Assembly (NCBI GenBank): GCA_041741535.1
Contig: JBGSJV010000106.1
Coordinates: 59,647 to 123,646, forward strand
Origin: M30B19 sp041741535
GTDB lineage: Bacteria > Planctomycetota > Planctomycetia > Pirellulales > Pirellulaceae
Length of the DNA: 64,000 nucleotides
Direction of reading: 5' to 3'
This document shows, in pieces, positions 1-8,820 of this stretch. The position numbers and the translations under genes were made by a program. The notes below the pieces were generated by a model. The model worked only from the letters and a program-made list of their open reading frames with translations, was not told where the DNA came from and made no database searches. Position 1 is the stretch's first letter. The number at the start of each line of letters is the position of its first letter.

Positions 1-2
1 TT

Positions 3-233
3 AACCGCAACGGTTCACACTCGCAAGCTCGGACGTTCGAGACCAATTCGACCACGTTTTCCGACAGCAGTGTCCAAACCGTCAATTCCTTCGATGTCGC
101 CGGACGACCGCTGGAGATCAAGTCTCCCTCGGGCCGTAATCAACTGCTGACACCGACCGAGTCCAATTGGCGACCGAATCCACTGCCTACTCGAACCATG
201 TGTTTTCTGGGGTTTGAGCGGAATTATTGTTGA
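3..233 (+). pseudogene. C-terminal tail of an RHS/YD-repeat-like protein (partial)
   Basis: The frame starting at base 3 is open from the window edge to a TGA at 231-233 (about 76 residues). It contains the stretch FDVAGRPLEIKSPSGRNQ, which has the look of an RHS/YD repeat (Y/F-D-x-x-G-R-x). The last roughly 25 residues no longer look like a repeat, so this may be a decayed end or the normal variable C-terminus of a polymorphic toxin. The N-terminus lies outside the window. What is seen is one repeat-like unit; the family call is inference. Confidence 0.4.
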
Positions 234-292
234 CGGATTGACTCAATTGTGAAAAATCCAGTGTGGTGACCGTGAACCAGGAGTTGCTGAGC

Positions 293-517
293 ATGCAGAT
301 TCGGGTATTCAATGAGGAAGTAGCGATTCAAGTGGCTACCGCTGCGGGTTTCACCAGCGTTGAAGAGTACGTCAATCAACTTATCAAACAAGCGGCTGAT
401 ATCGAAGCAATTCGATTGGGTATTGAAGATGCTAGGAGCGGGAGAGTGTCACCGCTAGTTGAATTTGACACGGCTTTCCGTGAAGAAATGGCGTTTGGCA
501 GACGTACTGATGTGTAG
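293..517 (+). CDS. ParD-like antitoxin
   Basis: A 74-residue protein if it starts at the ATG at 293, which has GGAG nine bases upstream; an in-frame GTG at 263 would add ten residues. The sequence has the pattern of small ribbon-helix-helix/ParD-type antitoxins: a short beta stretch (MQIRVFNEEVA), then AGFTSVEEYVNQLIKQ, then a C-terminal toxin-binding-like tail with AIRLGIEDARSGR and EFDTAFREEM. The next frame begins immediately at 517 with a ParE-like sequence, as expected for a toxin-antitoxin pair. Its DNA target and present activity cannot be told from sequence. Confidence 0.6.
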   Translation: MQIRVFNEEVAIQVATAAGFTSVEEYVNQLIKQAADIEAIRLGIEDARSGRVSPLVEFDTAFREEMAFGRRTDV

Positions 518-639
518 TGTTTGAAGTTTTTCTCTCCGCTGCGGCGCAAGCGGATATTCGCCACATTGTCGATCCATCACTCCACGCGATGTATTCCAAC
601 CTCAGTTCGTCGCACCCGCTTGTTGCAATCGTTCCATAA
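517..639 (+). pseudogene. Truncated ParE/RelE-like toxin
   Basis: A GTG at 517 overlaps the last base of the antitoxin stop codon and opens a 40-residue frame beginning FEVFLSAAAQADIRHIVD. That matches the first beta strand and helix of ParE toxins (typically V-x-L-S-x-x-A-x-x-D-L-x-x-I-x-x-Y). After that the sequence becomes unrelated and stops at 637-639, well short of the usual 90-100 residues. The toxin therefore seems to have lost its catalytic or gyrase-binding C-terminus, leaving an orphan antitoxin. The 3' end overlaps the converging DUF2314 gene. Confidence 0.45.
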
Positions 640-1462
640 CCCGTTTCCAACCCAAACATTTCGCCAGTGCCAAAGGCGTCATGCCGTTCCGTGCGGGCTT
701 CTTCGGGTCAGCACCACATTTCAGGCAAATATCAACTCCGTCATACGATCCCGCTAATGACAACTGATGCAAGAAGTTGTAGCCATGATCATCGGTTTCA
801 TGAACCAAGCTCGGGTTCTTCGCCAGCGTTGCCTCCAACGACTGCCGCATGTTGACGGACATGGGATGTTCCGTTGCGGCGACTTTGGCATAGTCTTGTG
901 GGGTCGACGCTGCGACTCCGCCAAAAAACGAAAACAACCCCTTCTTCTTCGGTGCCGGGTCGCCAATGTAATCGGGTGGGACGATCGGCACGACGCCAAC
1001 CGGTCCAAAGTCGAGCCCCCAAGCTTTGTCATGTTGGGTTCGCTCTGACGTTGGCATCCGTGACCGAAGCACGTCCACTGTAAAGCCGCCATAGACATGT
1101 CCAGCGATCGCATACATCCAGTCGCTCAGTTGCTTGCCGGTGACCGTCACTTGGTCCCCTTCTTCGAAGGATCGCAACGTGTGCGGTGAATTGATAAGCG
1201 TCCCTTGGATCCGCTTTCCGTCGAAGTCGACGTCCACGATCCACATGTGTTCCACTTCAAGTCCATCCGGATTTTGTGCGCGAACTTCCGGTGGATCGGA
1301 GCACGCAACTTTGACGGCCGCCACGTCCAATCCCGGAACAATACGTCGCCGCTCCCAGGCCATTTCACGCCAGAAAAACTTGAAGGTCTGGCGGGCCTTG
1401 GCCGTTGCCTGATCCATCTGTGGATCGTTACTTGGGGAATGAAAGATGGGGCTTTCTGCCAT
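602..1462 (-). CDS. DUF2314 and ankyrin-repeat protein
   Basis: A 286-residue soluble protein with no signal peptide. Residues about 15-135 fit the DUF2314 (YegJ-like) family: A-x-x-TFKFFWRE, a central EHMWIVDVDFDGKRIQGTL, then GDQVTVTGKQLSDWMY and GHVYGGFTVDVLR. Residues about 190-286 hold ankyrin-type repeats, for example DDHGYNFLHQLSLAGSYDGV and ARNGMTPLALAKCLGW. DUF2314 and ankyrin domains both occur among immunity proteins of polymorphic toxin systems, and an RHS-like tail lies 370 bp away, so an immunity or orphan-immunity role is possible but inferred. Its biochemical function is unknown. Confidence 0.7.
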   Translation of the reverse strand: MAESPIFHSPSNDPQMDQATAKARQTFKFFWREMAWERRRIVPGLDVAAVKVACSDPPEVRAQNPDGLEVEHMWIVDVDFDGKRIQGTLINSPHTLRSFEEGDQVTVTGKQLSDWMYAIAGHVYGGFTVDVLRSRMPTSERTQHDKAWGLDFGPVGVVPIVPPDYIGDPAPKKKGLFSFFGGVAASTPQDYAKVAATEHPMSVNMRQSLEATLAKNPSLVHETDDHGYNFLHQLSLAGSYDGVDICLKCGADPKKPARNGMTPLALAKCLGWKRVMERLQQAGATN

Positions 1463-1633
1463 GGTGATCCTCAGCTTGGAATGGGAGGGTTGGTACGATC
1501 CACAAGTCGTCGATCCGGCGATGTAAAGCGTGGAATTGCGTCAAGCGTTACTCGCCGGGAGTCATAAGAATGGATTGCGCCACGTCACGGTACATGTTGT
1601 TAGCGTTTGCGAAAAAAGTGTTGGTCATCCGTT

Positions 1634-2971
1634 TTACACAACTTGCCCGCGACACTCACCCAAATGGATGGTTCGCCGCTCCGGATGTTCGCACCAACCA
1701 CGAATCAGGACTTCGTCGCCTGCAGCCAAGAATAATCGTTCCTCGCCGGTGGGCAACTTCAAGGGTGTGCGTTGCGAACCGGGCACCGGCTTGCCGTACT
1801 CGCCGTCCCAAGTCAGTTCCAACAGACAACCACGCGAATCTCGTGTGGGTCCGCTGACCGTCCCACTGGCGATCAGGTCACCAGGTTGTAGGTTGCAACC
1901 GTTGCTCGTGTGATGTGTCAACATTTGAGCCAGCGTCCAATACATGTTCCCGAATGAACCTAGGCTCAGTCGATGCGGGGCCAAGCCTTGTTGCCGCATC
2001 GCTTCGGTCAACAGGCTCACTTCCAATTGCAGCCGAATCCCGCCCGTTCTCGCATTGGCATCGTTCTGCAAATAGGGCAACGGCGTCGGGTCATCCACCG
2101 AGCGGTCAAACGCCGGGCCACGAAACGGAGCCAATGCTTCCATGGTGACCACCCATGGCGAAACGGAAGTCGCAAAGGACTTGGCCAAAAACGGACCCAA
2201 CGGTTGATACTCCCACCGCTGCAGATCACGCGCCGACCAATCGTTGACCAATGAGATGCCGAACAAATAGTTTTCGGCATCGGCCAATGAGATCGGTTCA
2301 CCCAAGCGATTGCCGAGCGCTATGTACGCGCCGACCTCCAGTTCGTAATCCAATTGCCGACACGGGCCGAAAGTTGGTGCACCTCCTGCTTGAGCCGGTG
2401 GCAACTGGCCATTGGGGCGACGAATCTCCGTCCCACTGACCACCAAGCTGCTCGCTCGTCCGTGGTATCCGATCGGCAAGTGTTTCCAATTGGGCAACAG
2501 CGGATTATCGGGCCGGAACATGCTGCCGACGTTGGTCGCGTGGAAAAGACTGGCGTAGAAGTCGGTATAGTCACCCACCTCGACCGGCTTCAACAGCTGG
2601 ACTTGGTCGATGGATCGCAACGCGGATTGACGCAACCTGGGGTCCGTGGCCAGTCGCGATTGCGGATCGGTCAACAGCTGGAACAACTCGTGGCGCAGCG
2701 CGCGTCGCTCGGCGACCGACAAACTCATCAACCCCGTCAGGTCCACATGATCGTGGATCGCCACGCCCAGCGCATCGCTGAAGAAACCGGCTTCTGCCAA
2801 CGTTCCCAAACAAACGACTTGGTCGCCTATCGCCACGCCCACCCGCGGTAGCCCGTCCGCTTGAAAGACGCCAAAAGGAAGATTTTGAGGTGGAAATTCG
2901 GACATGGGCGAATTGGCCGACTCGATCCAAGAGCGTGCCTGGGGATCGTGGGTGTGATCAAGAGTTCTCAT
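1634..2971 (-). CDS. fahA: Fumarylacetoacetase
   Basis: Hydrolyses fumarylacetoacetate to fumarate and acetoacetate, the last step of tyrosine/homogentisate breakdown (EC 3.7.1.2). The 445-residue protein starts with the family's N-terminal domain (FPPQNLPFGVF). It then shows the catalytic and metal-binding signatures: DYTDFYASLFHATNVGSMFR, YHGRASS, the acidic pair in LDYELEVGAYI, NDWSARDLQRWEYQPLGPFL and ASGTVSGP. The length is close to the usual 420-430. Its ATG overlaps the stop codon of the upstream unknown gene by four bases (ATGA), so the two are probably translationally coupled. No other tyrosine-pathway gene is in the window. Confidence 0.95.
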   Translation of the reverse strand: MRTLDHTHDPQARSWIESANSPMSEFPPQNLPFGVFQADGLPRVGVAIGDQVVCLGTLAEAGFFSDALGVAIHDHVDLTGLMSLSVAERRALRHELFQLLTDPQSRLATDPRLRQSALRSIDQVQLLKPVEVGDYTDFYASLFHATNVGSMFRPDNPLLPNWKHLPIGYHGRASSLVVSGTEIRRPNGQLPPAQAGGAPTFGPCRQLDYELEVGAYIALGNRLGEPISLADAENYLFGISLVNDWSARDLQRWEYQPLGPFLAKSFATSVSPWVVTMEALAPFRGPAFDRSVDDPTPLPYLQNDANARTGGIRLQLEVSLLTEAMRQQGLAPHRLSLGSFGNMYWTLAQMLTHHTSNGCNLQPGDLIASGTVSGPTRDSRGCLLELTWDGEYGKPVPGSQRTPLKLPTGEERLFLAAGDEVLIRGWCEHPERRTIHLGECRGQVV

Positions 2972-3933
2972 TCAAATAAACTTTCATCTGATGGCGGCAG
3001 CCAACCCAAGGCCACCAGATCGTGAACGGGTTCGGTAAACGAACAAGAGCCAAAGCTCATGCCGAAGTTGAAACGGGCCTCGGAAATTTGGTTCAACGTC
3101 CAAAAATGTTCATGCCATCGAATGCCCGTGGATTCGATCTGGAACTTGTTCGAATGTTCGGTAAGCAGGATCTGGGTCAAGGTCTCCACGTCCGTTGTCC
3201 CGACATAAGCCGCGGTGGCCGCCAAAAACATGTTCAAGAATCCGTGCATCACATCACACGGCGCATCGGCAGCGTACGTCAATGGATAGGAAGCGCGCAC
3301 CGGGTGATGAAGTCCGGCTGTGGCTTTAAAGCGCACTTGGTGCCGGGCACAAACGCTCAAAAAGTTGGCGACCGATGCGACATTCGGAATCGCGCCGGGA
3401 ACAACGCTGCCCGTGCGGATCTTCGCGTGATTGCCGGGCTTGCCCGTTGCCCGTTTGATCTCGGCCAATGCGTTGACGAGTGGAGTCAGTTGGTCGTTTA
3501 ACGGCAATTCCCAGAAACAAACCAAGGGATCGTCGCAACAAGCCTCGTGCGCTGCGGCCAACTCCGCCGGAGAGTCGACCTTGCACTCGATCGCATCAAC
3601 CAATCCGTTGAATTCGTGCTCGGAGTTGAAGTCCCGAATGGCCTCCAATCCGGCCAAGAAACCGGCTTTGTCCGCAGCACCCGGCATCACCACGCTGATG
3701 GGCAACGGCTCAAATAAATCTTCCGTGAATTGTTCCGCTAGTTCGCTGAGTTTAGCAACCGGCAAAACCAATTGGCCCAAGACCCAGTAGTAATCCGAAT
3801 CCTGGTACTCGCAGTAATTCTTCAACGCCTGTGGGATCGACAAACTGGCCGGCGGAAAGAACCCCGCGTAATCGATCAAGCCATGCAACAGTTCGACCAC
3901 TGGTGGAGGAGTAATGTCCTGATTTTCCGTCAT
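2968..3933 (-). CDS. Conserved-looking protein of unknown function, coupled to fahA
   Basis: A 321-residue cytoplasmic protein if it starts at MTENQDITPPP; an AGGAAC ribosome-binding site ten bases upstream supports this start over an in-frame ATG 45 bases further out. I do not recognise the family. Visible landmarks are ELLHGLIDYAGFFPPASL near the N-terminus, a central region alternating predicted strands and helices, KATAGLHHPVR around residue 200, and a C-terminal NFGMSFGSCSFTEPVHDLVALGW. It overlaps fahA by ATGA and follows the acyltransferase gene by 31 bp, so it belongs to the same transcription unit and may serve aromatic amino acid breakdown. That role is inferred from position only. 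Confidence 0.75.
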   Translation of the reverse strand: MTENQDITPPPVVELLHGLIDYAGFFPPASLSIPQALKNYCEYQDSDYYWVLGQLVLPVAKLSELAEQFTEDLFEPLPISVVMPGAADKAGFLAGLEAIRDFNSEHEFNGLVDAIECKVDSPAELAAAHEACCDDPLVCFWELPLNDQLTPLVNALAEIKRATGKPGNHAKIRTGSVVPGAIPNVASVANFLSVCARHQVRFKATAGLHHPVRASYPLTYAADAPCDVMHGFLNMFLAATAAYVGTTDVETLTQILLTEHSNKFQIESTGIRWHEHFWTLNQISEARFNFGMSFGSCSFTEPVHDLVALGWLPPSDESLFE

Positions 3934-3964
3934 GCAAAGTTCCTGTTTTGGACAAGATGAGCGG

Positions 3965-5176
3965 CTACAGCTTAACAAAAACCTTGTTACGATACATCCA
4001 GAAGAGCAAGAGCCAGAAGATCGTCAGCACTCCCAGTCCGGTAAACAACTCCTGGAACTCCGGGCTCGCGTTTGCGAGGAACATCGCCCCAAAATGCCGG
4101 TGCAACGCAGCGATGATGGATCCCTTGATCGTCCAATTCAATAGGTAAACAAAAATACAGTTGCAGCCGATCACCACCAACGGAAAACTCCACGACTTCC
4201 ACTGCCAAACATCACAGACCAAATGAAAGATCAACACGAACAGGAAACACCAGCCACCGCTCCAAAGCGCGAAACTGGGCGTCCAAATCCGTTTCACCAA
4301 CGGACAGATTCCAAACTCATTCAATAGCCAGCCCGATAACAGGCCCACCACAACGGCCGATGTTAATAACAACAATCGCCGCGATGTCCTCCGTTCGTAC
4401 AACAGGCAACGTCCGGCCAGTAGCCCCATCAACATGGTTGCCAAAGTAGGAACAAAGCTTAATGTCGAATAACCACCGGAATGAAAAGGAAATGGTTCCG
4501 GCCGGGGAAATAGATTCAGGAACCATGTATCGAATTTCCACGCCAAGTTGCTGTTTTTGTTCCAAGCCCTAGCGAACCCCGTTTGGTGCTCGGTCCAATT
4601 CGCGGGAACTCCGACGGCCTGATAGTCAAAGTCTGCGGCGGGTGGATTGGCGGCAAACGCCACCCAATAGCCCAGCAAGATTACCCCGATCGCCGTGGGG
4701 GCTAACCATTGTGGCCCACGGGCAATTGCAAAGAGCAGGAAATAACCCAACCCAATCTGGGTCAAGGTATCCTCGAACGTGAAGTTGGTCGCCTCCGAAT
4801 TCAAACTCCGCACAAAAATACCGAGCGCGATGAGCAGCAAACTTCGCCACGCCGCATGGACATACAACCACCACGTCGCTCGACCCGATTGTTGCCGCTT
4901 GGCCAGTGAAAACGGCAGCGCCGCGCCAACCAAAAACGAGAACCCAGGTTGGATCAGATCGTGTAAGGAACATCCAACCCAAGCCACATGCGTCGTGTGA
5001 AACGTGACCCACTCCAGCCAAGTTGCTTCCGGAAAGTGCGCGGCCAACTTCGAAAGTTTGAGCACTTCCGCCAACATCAGGAACATCACGAAACCACGAA
5101 ATACATCGAGGCTGGTTAGTCGCAACGCCGGAGTTGTTCCAGGATCGACCACTTGGGTGGAGTTGGGTTGGCTCAT
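3965..5176 (-). CDS. HGSNAT-like / DUF5009 membrane acyltransferase
   Basis: A 403-residue multi-pass membrane protein with about ten hydrophobic segments. The opening LTSLDVFRGFVMFLMLAEV and the later HDLIQPGFSFLVGAALPFSL are hallmarks of the heparan-alpha-glucosaminide N-acetyltransferase-like family (HGSNAT/NagX, DUF5009). Members move an acetyl group from acetyl-CoA across the membrane to a sugar amine or are uncharacterised. The conserved His preceding DLIQP (C-S-L-H-D) is present. It lies 24 bp after a DUF1080 gene and 31 bp before the unknown gene in the same direction, suggesting a four-gene operon. The substrate is unknown. Confidence 0.8.
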   Translation of the reverse strand: MSQPNSTQVVDPGTTPALRLTSLDVFRGFVMFLMLAEVLKLSKLAAHFPEATWLEWVTFHTTHVAWVGCSLHDLIQPGFSFLVGAALPFSLAKRQQSGRATWWLYVHAAWRSLLLIALGIFVRSLNSEATNFTFEDTLTQIGLGYFLLFAIARGPQWLAPTAIGVILLGYWVAFAANPPAADFDYQAVGVPANWTEHQTGFARAWNKNSNLAWKFDTWFLNLFPRPEPFPFHSGGYSTLSFVPTLATMLMGLLAGRCLLYERRTSRRLLLLTSAVVVGLLSGWLLNEFGICPLVKRIWTPSFALWSGGWCFLFVLIFHLVCDVWQWKSWSFPLVVIGCNCIFVYLLNWTIKGSIIAALHRHFGAMFLANASPEFQELFTGLGVLTIFWLLLFWMYRNKVFVKL

Positions 5177-5200
5177 CCGAGGCTCGCTATGTTTGACTCG

Positions 5201-6562
5201 CTATTTTGAATCGAGGCGACCGATCCTCAGGTTGCGGAAACGGACTGGGTCGCTGTGACCCGCCAAGCCAAAGTGCCCTTCGGTGCGGTTTCGACCTGCC
5301 GCGTCGATCATGAGATCTTTGACATCTTTAACGTCGCCGCTGAGAATCACGTTGCCGTTTAATTCCACGCGCAAGGTCGAACCTTGGACGGTCACTTCTT
5401 GGTAGTTCCACTGTCCGGTTTCGTACAAGTAGCCACGTTCGGCAGCGATCATGCCGTAGGCCGAAGCATGATACTGACGTGGGTCCAAGTTGGCATACTT
5501 CGGGTGCTCGGAGTCCAATATCTGTAGTTCGCACATGCCTACGTAAGCGGTGTCGCCGCTGCCGGGGTAGCGAATCGCCAAACCATTGTTGCCGCCCGGT
5601 GGCAATTGGAACTCCAACGTGACCATAAAGTCGGCATATACTTCTTCGGTATAAATCGTGCCGCCTCGGCCGGGCTTGCAGACGATCGTTCCGTCAACGA
5701 TTTCGTACTGATCGGTGGGACCCTTCCAGCCTTGAAACGTCTTCCCATCGAAGAGCGACTCGGTCGCGACAGTCTTGCGTTCCTTGAGGAATTCGGTCGC
5801 TTCCTCGTTCGAAAGTTCTTTGACGAAGATGTTCTTCCATTGAATCTCGCCACCGTGTGTCTGCAATTGCACTGGGCCGCGGGCCAGCATCGGTTTCGCG
5901 CGGTTCCAGAAATTCTCCATGAGAGCTTTATCGACGACCAAGCGATCGTTCAGCCAAACGCTGGTGCGCTGACCGACTTGTGTGATTCGGACTCGGTTCC
6001 ATTGCCCAAACGGTTTGTCGGCCAACACCAGCGGATCTTTGCCATCGGCTCCCGCGCTGTTGTTCCATAGCCCGCCGGAACCTTTATCCGCGCCGATATT
6101 CCACTTCCCGCCTTCTTGGGTGTAGTCCCAGATTTGCACTTGCGGATTGGCCTTCAAGTAAATGCCGCTGTCTGCTTGAGCGACCGTTTTGTAGTCGATC
6201 CACAAATCGTAATTGCGAAATTCCTGTTTCGTCGTCAAGTAAGGGCCATCGCCGTCGTTGACAATCGCACCGTCCACCACGGTCCAATGTTTGGCAACTT
6301 CTTGGTTCCAGGCCGCAACATTTTTGGCTCGCAGTTCATCCGACATGGCGGCCCACTCATACGGGTCTTGATGGGGCATGCCATACCAGCCGTCTAAGGA
6401 CTTGCCGTCGAATAATGCGACATAGCCAGCCGGCGGGACATTGTCTTCGGCAGGCGCGTTGTCTTCGATGGGAGCACCTACGACCAGAATCGTCGCGGGT
6501 AACCAAGCGAGAGTCGCCACGCCGATGACGACCCATGAACCAAATATCGAGCGACGCTTCAT
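5201..6562 (-). CDS. Exported protein with two DUF1080 domains
   Basis: A 453-residue protein with an N-terminal signal sequence (basic MKRRSIF, then a hydrophobic stretch to about residue 30). Two copies of the DUF1080 / 3-keto-disaccharide hydrolase-like fold follow, each opening with a typical motif: LFDGKSLDGWYG near residue 50 and LFDGKTFQGWKG near residue 270. Each continues with the jelly-roll pattern seen in YDLWIDYKTVAQADSGIYLK and VTLEFQLPPGGNNGLAIRYP. Some members of this domain family hydrolyse 3-keto-glycosides; many in planctomycetes are uncharacterised. It heads the operon leading to fahA. The enzymatic activity is inference; the domain call is firm. Confidence 0.88.
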   Translation of the reverse strand: MKRRSIFGSWVVIGVATLAWLPATILVVGAPIEDNAPAEDNVPPAGYVALFDGKSLDGWYGMPHQDPYEWAAMSDELRAKNVAAWNQEVAKHWTVVDGAIVNDGDGPYLTTKQEFRNYDLWIDYKTVAQADSGIYLKANPQVQIWDYTQEGGKWNIGADKGSGGLWNNSAGADGKDPLVLADKPFGQWNRVRITQVGQRTSVWLNDRLVVDKALMENFWNRAKPMLARGPVQLQTHGGEIQWKNIFVKELSNEEATEFLKERKTVATESLFDGKTFQGWKGPTDQYEIVDGTIVCKPGRGGTIYTEEVYADFMVTLEFQLPPGGNNGLAIRYPGSGDTAYVGMCELQILDSEHPKYANLDPRQYHASAYGMIAAERGYLYETGQWNYQEVTVQGSTLRVELNGNVILSGDVKDVKDLMIDAAGRNRTEGHFGLAGHSDPVRFRNLRIGRLDSK

Positions 6563-6711
6563 GTCGAGTACCCTAAGGACAAATAGGAGGGGCGGAGGGA
6601 TGGGCTCTGTCGGAATGCTCCGGACAGTTCTCCATAGGGTAAACTCGATGAATGCGGTTCGCCACTCCCGTAGTCAGAATTTATGGGAATAAGAAACCAC
6701 GGACGTTGATG

Positions 6712-7836
6712 CTATTGGCCAACGTTGGTGAGCACGTAGATGGCAAAAGTCCCCAACCAATGTTCGCCCGCGTAGTCGCCTGTGAAGACATATTCCAGGC
6801 CCATGTTGGTATGAGCCACCGCGGCCTGCTCCAAACGAGTTCGCAGGGGACCGGACTCCGGCAAATGGGTCATGATCCCACGCAGGGTCCATGCTCGATT
6901 GAAGTTCAAGCCTGCCAAGTGAACTAGTTTTCCATCCGTGATGTCGGTCACCGAAACAGGAGTCAGGAACCGCTCGACGGCCGGACGCTCGAACTCCGGG
7001 ATAAACCGCGCGAACCACTCGGTGAACTCCGCTGGGGAAAGCACACGGCGCATCAAGTCTGCTTCATTCAGCGCTGCTGAAAAAAAATCTTCACCCGACG
7101 GTTCGTATTCAATGGGGTAATCGTGATCGGTCAGGTAATAATCCCGCGCCCGTTGATCAATCAATTCGATCAACGGTTGGTGCCCAACCGCTACGGCATA
7201 GTCGCGGATTTGCGCCAAACCAAAAGCCGTGTTGGGGTGAACACCCGTGCGAATCGGATAGGCTTGTTTCGGCAAGAACTCCAACGTGGCCGCCACCAAG
7301 TGATCTTCTAAAGGTCTAAGATTTTGCCGCCAACGTTGCCCTTGCTGATCATCCCATGTGTGCAATTCTTCGACCAATCGCAAGTACCACGCCCAACCGT
7401 ACAGTCGCTCGAAAGACTTGTGTTCCGGCTGCTGGAAATGTTTTGTCTCGGCTTGAATATTCTCCAGGGTCAAATGTTGCTCCAAGCGATCGCGGATCTC
7501 TTGGGCGCGCGAAAAATTCGGTTGCACCTTGAGCAAACGTACCAGCATCCAATGCCCGTGGACGCTGGAGTGCCAATCGAAGCAGCCGTAAAACGCAGGA
7601 GAGAATTCTCGAGGTGAACGCACATCTTGCGCCCCAGCCAATACGTTGGAAGGCTTGTTCGGATATTCCTGGTCCAAGCCCTTGAGTGCTAACTCCGCCA
7701 GACTTGTGGCTTGTTCGTCGGTCATGTTTGTGGAGTCCGATTTCTCTTGGGCCAACATCAGCGCGGGATTGCCCCCAATCGTAGCCGACCATACAAACAA
7801 CAAAAAGACTTTGGTGCATTGCCGAACGAACATCAA
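6712..7836 (-). CDS. Exported DUF2891 family protein
   Basis: A 374-residue protein with a signal peptide (hydrophobic residues about 8-28 ending ALMLAQE). The body matches the DUF2891 family: AFYGCFDWHSSVHGHWMLVR, ERLYGWAWYLRLVEELH, HPNTAFGLAQIRDYA and YEPSGEDFFSAALNEADLMRR. The repeated aromatic helices suggest an alpha/alpha toroid of the kind seen in glycan-processing enzymes, but no catalytic assignment is known to me. It is separated by 38 bp from the upstream ZIP transporter on the same strand, so read-through is possible. Confidence 0.85.
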   Translation of the reverse strand: MMFVRQCTKVFLLFVWSATIGGNPALMLAQEKSDSTNMTDEQATSLAELALKGLDQEYPNKPSNVLAGAQDVRSPREFSPAFYGCFDWHSSVHGHWMLVRLLKVQPNFSRAQEIRDRLEQHLTLENIQAETKHFQQPEHKSFERLYGWAWYLRLVEELHTWDDQQGQRWRQNLRPLEDHLVAATLEFLPKQAYPIRTGVHPNTAFGLAQIRDYAVAVGHQPLIELIDQRARDYYLTDHDYPIEYEPSGEDFFSAALNEADLMRRVLSPAEFTEWFARFIPEFERPAVERFLTPVSVTDITDGKLVHLAGLNFNRAWTLRGIMTHLPESGPLRTRLEQAAVAHTNMGLEYVFTGDYAGEHWLGTFAIYVLTNVGQ

Positions 7837-7874
7837 TAAACTCCAACCATTGCGTCACAGTTCGGCCAAGTCGT

Positions 7875-8744
7875 TCACCGACTGGAACTGTGATTGAGGA
7901 ACGGGATCAGTTCCAACACGATCACCAGCCCGACTCCACCCAGCAGACACGCGGATAGTTTACCACGATCATGCGAGTGAAATTGGAGTTCTGGCAACAG
8001 GTCACTCAAGGAAATGCACAAGAAGGTGCCGCACGAAAAAGCCAAGGCAAACCCCAACGCCACGGTGGTATCGGCAGGGATCCAGTAAAACCCCAGAAAC
8101 GCCAAGCAGGCCGCCAACGGACCTAAAACGGCATAGATCGCAATGACCAACAATCGCTCGCGAATTGGCCAGTGACTAACCGCCATCACCGAAGCGATGC
8201 TCATGGCATCCAAGGGCTTGTGTAATGCGATCGCCAAAAATATTCCGACACTCTTTAGAAACGCCGCGTCGTTCAAAGCTCCCGCTTGCAGTGCAGCCGC
8301 CAAGGCAACCGCTTCGATGATCGAATGCAAACCAAGCCCAAAAATAAGACCAACCCAAGCAAAGCTATTCTTGCGACCCCCCCAAGCCGCATGGGCCTCG
8401 GCCGTGTGATCGTGGTCATGGGCACAGCTAAGCGACTCTTGGGGAGCATCCGCAAAATGGTGATGATGGTAGTCGAACGCTCGAATCAACAAGAACATAA
8501 CGAGCAGCCCACCCAAGATCGTCAAGCCGATTGTGCGTCCGTCGCCCAGAATTCCATAGGCATGTGGTAGCAGTTGAACCAAGGCGACAGCCAACATGAA
8601 CCCCGCGATGAAGCTCATGACCAGCTGCATCCGCACGTGGTTCCAATTCCATTTGGACGGCAACGATCCGCCAAACCAGGCCAAAACCACCAAAACCACG
8701 CAATATAAAAGCAACAACACAAACGGATTCAAGCAATTCTCCAA
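7875..8744 (-). CDS. ZIP family divalent metal transporter
   Basis: A 289-residue inner-membrane protein with about eight hydrophobic segments. A His-rich cytoplasmic loop (FDYHHHHFAD, then CAHDHDHTAEAH) is typical of ZIP zinc/iron importers. The metal-path motifs are present as HSIIEAVALAA in TM4 and HKPLDAMSIAS in TM5, a slightly divergent form of HSxxEG and HExxEG. No ATG precedes the first membrane segment; a TTG at 8742-8744 (protein start M-E-N-C-L-N) is the best available start. Substrate specificity (Zn, Fe or other) cannot be set from sequence. Confidence 0.85.
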   Translation of the reverse strand: MENCLNPFVLLLLYCVVLVVLAWFGGSLPSKWNWNHVRMQLVMSFIAGFMLAVALVQLLPHAYGILGDGRTIGLTILGGLLVMFLLIRAFDYHHHHFADAPQESLSCAHDHDHTAEAHAAWGGRKNSFAWVGLIFGLGLHSIIEAVALAAALQAGALNDAAFLKSVGIFLAIALHKPLDAMSIASVMAVSHWPIRERLLVIAIYAVLGPLAACLAFLGFYWIPADTTVALGFALAFSCGTFLCISLSDLLPELQFHSHDRGKLSACLLGGVGLVIVLELIPFLNHSSSR

Positions 8745-8820
8745 CAGTTGGGCGATCAGCGCCTTGGGCGGGCGTATTATGTCGCCCAGCTCTCATTTGG
8801 TAAAACCCCTGGAGTAGAAT

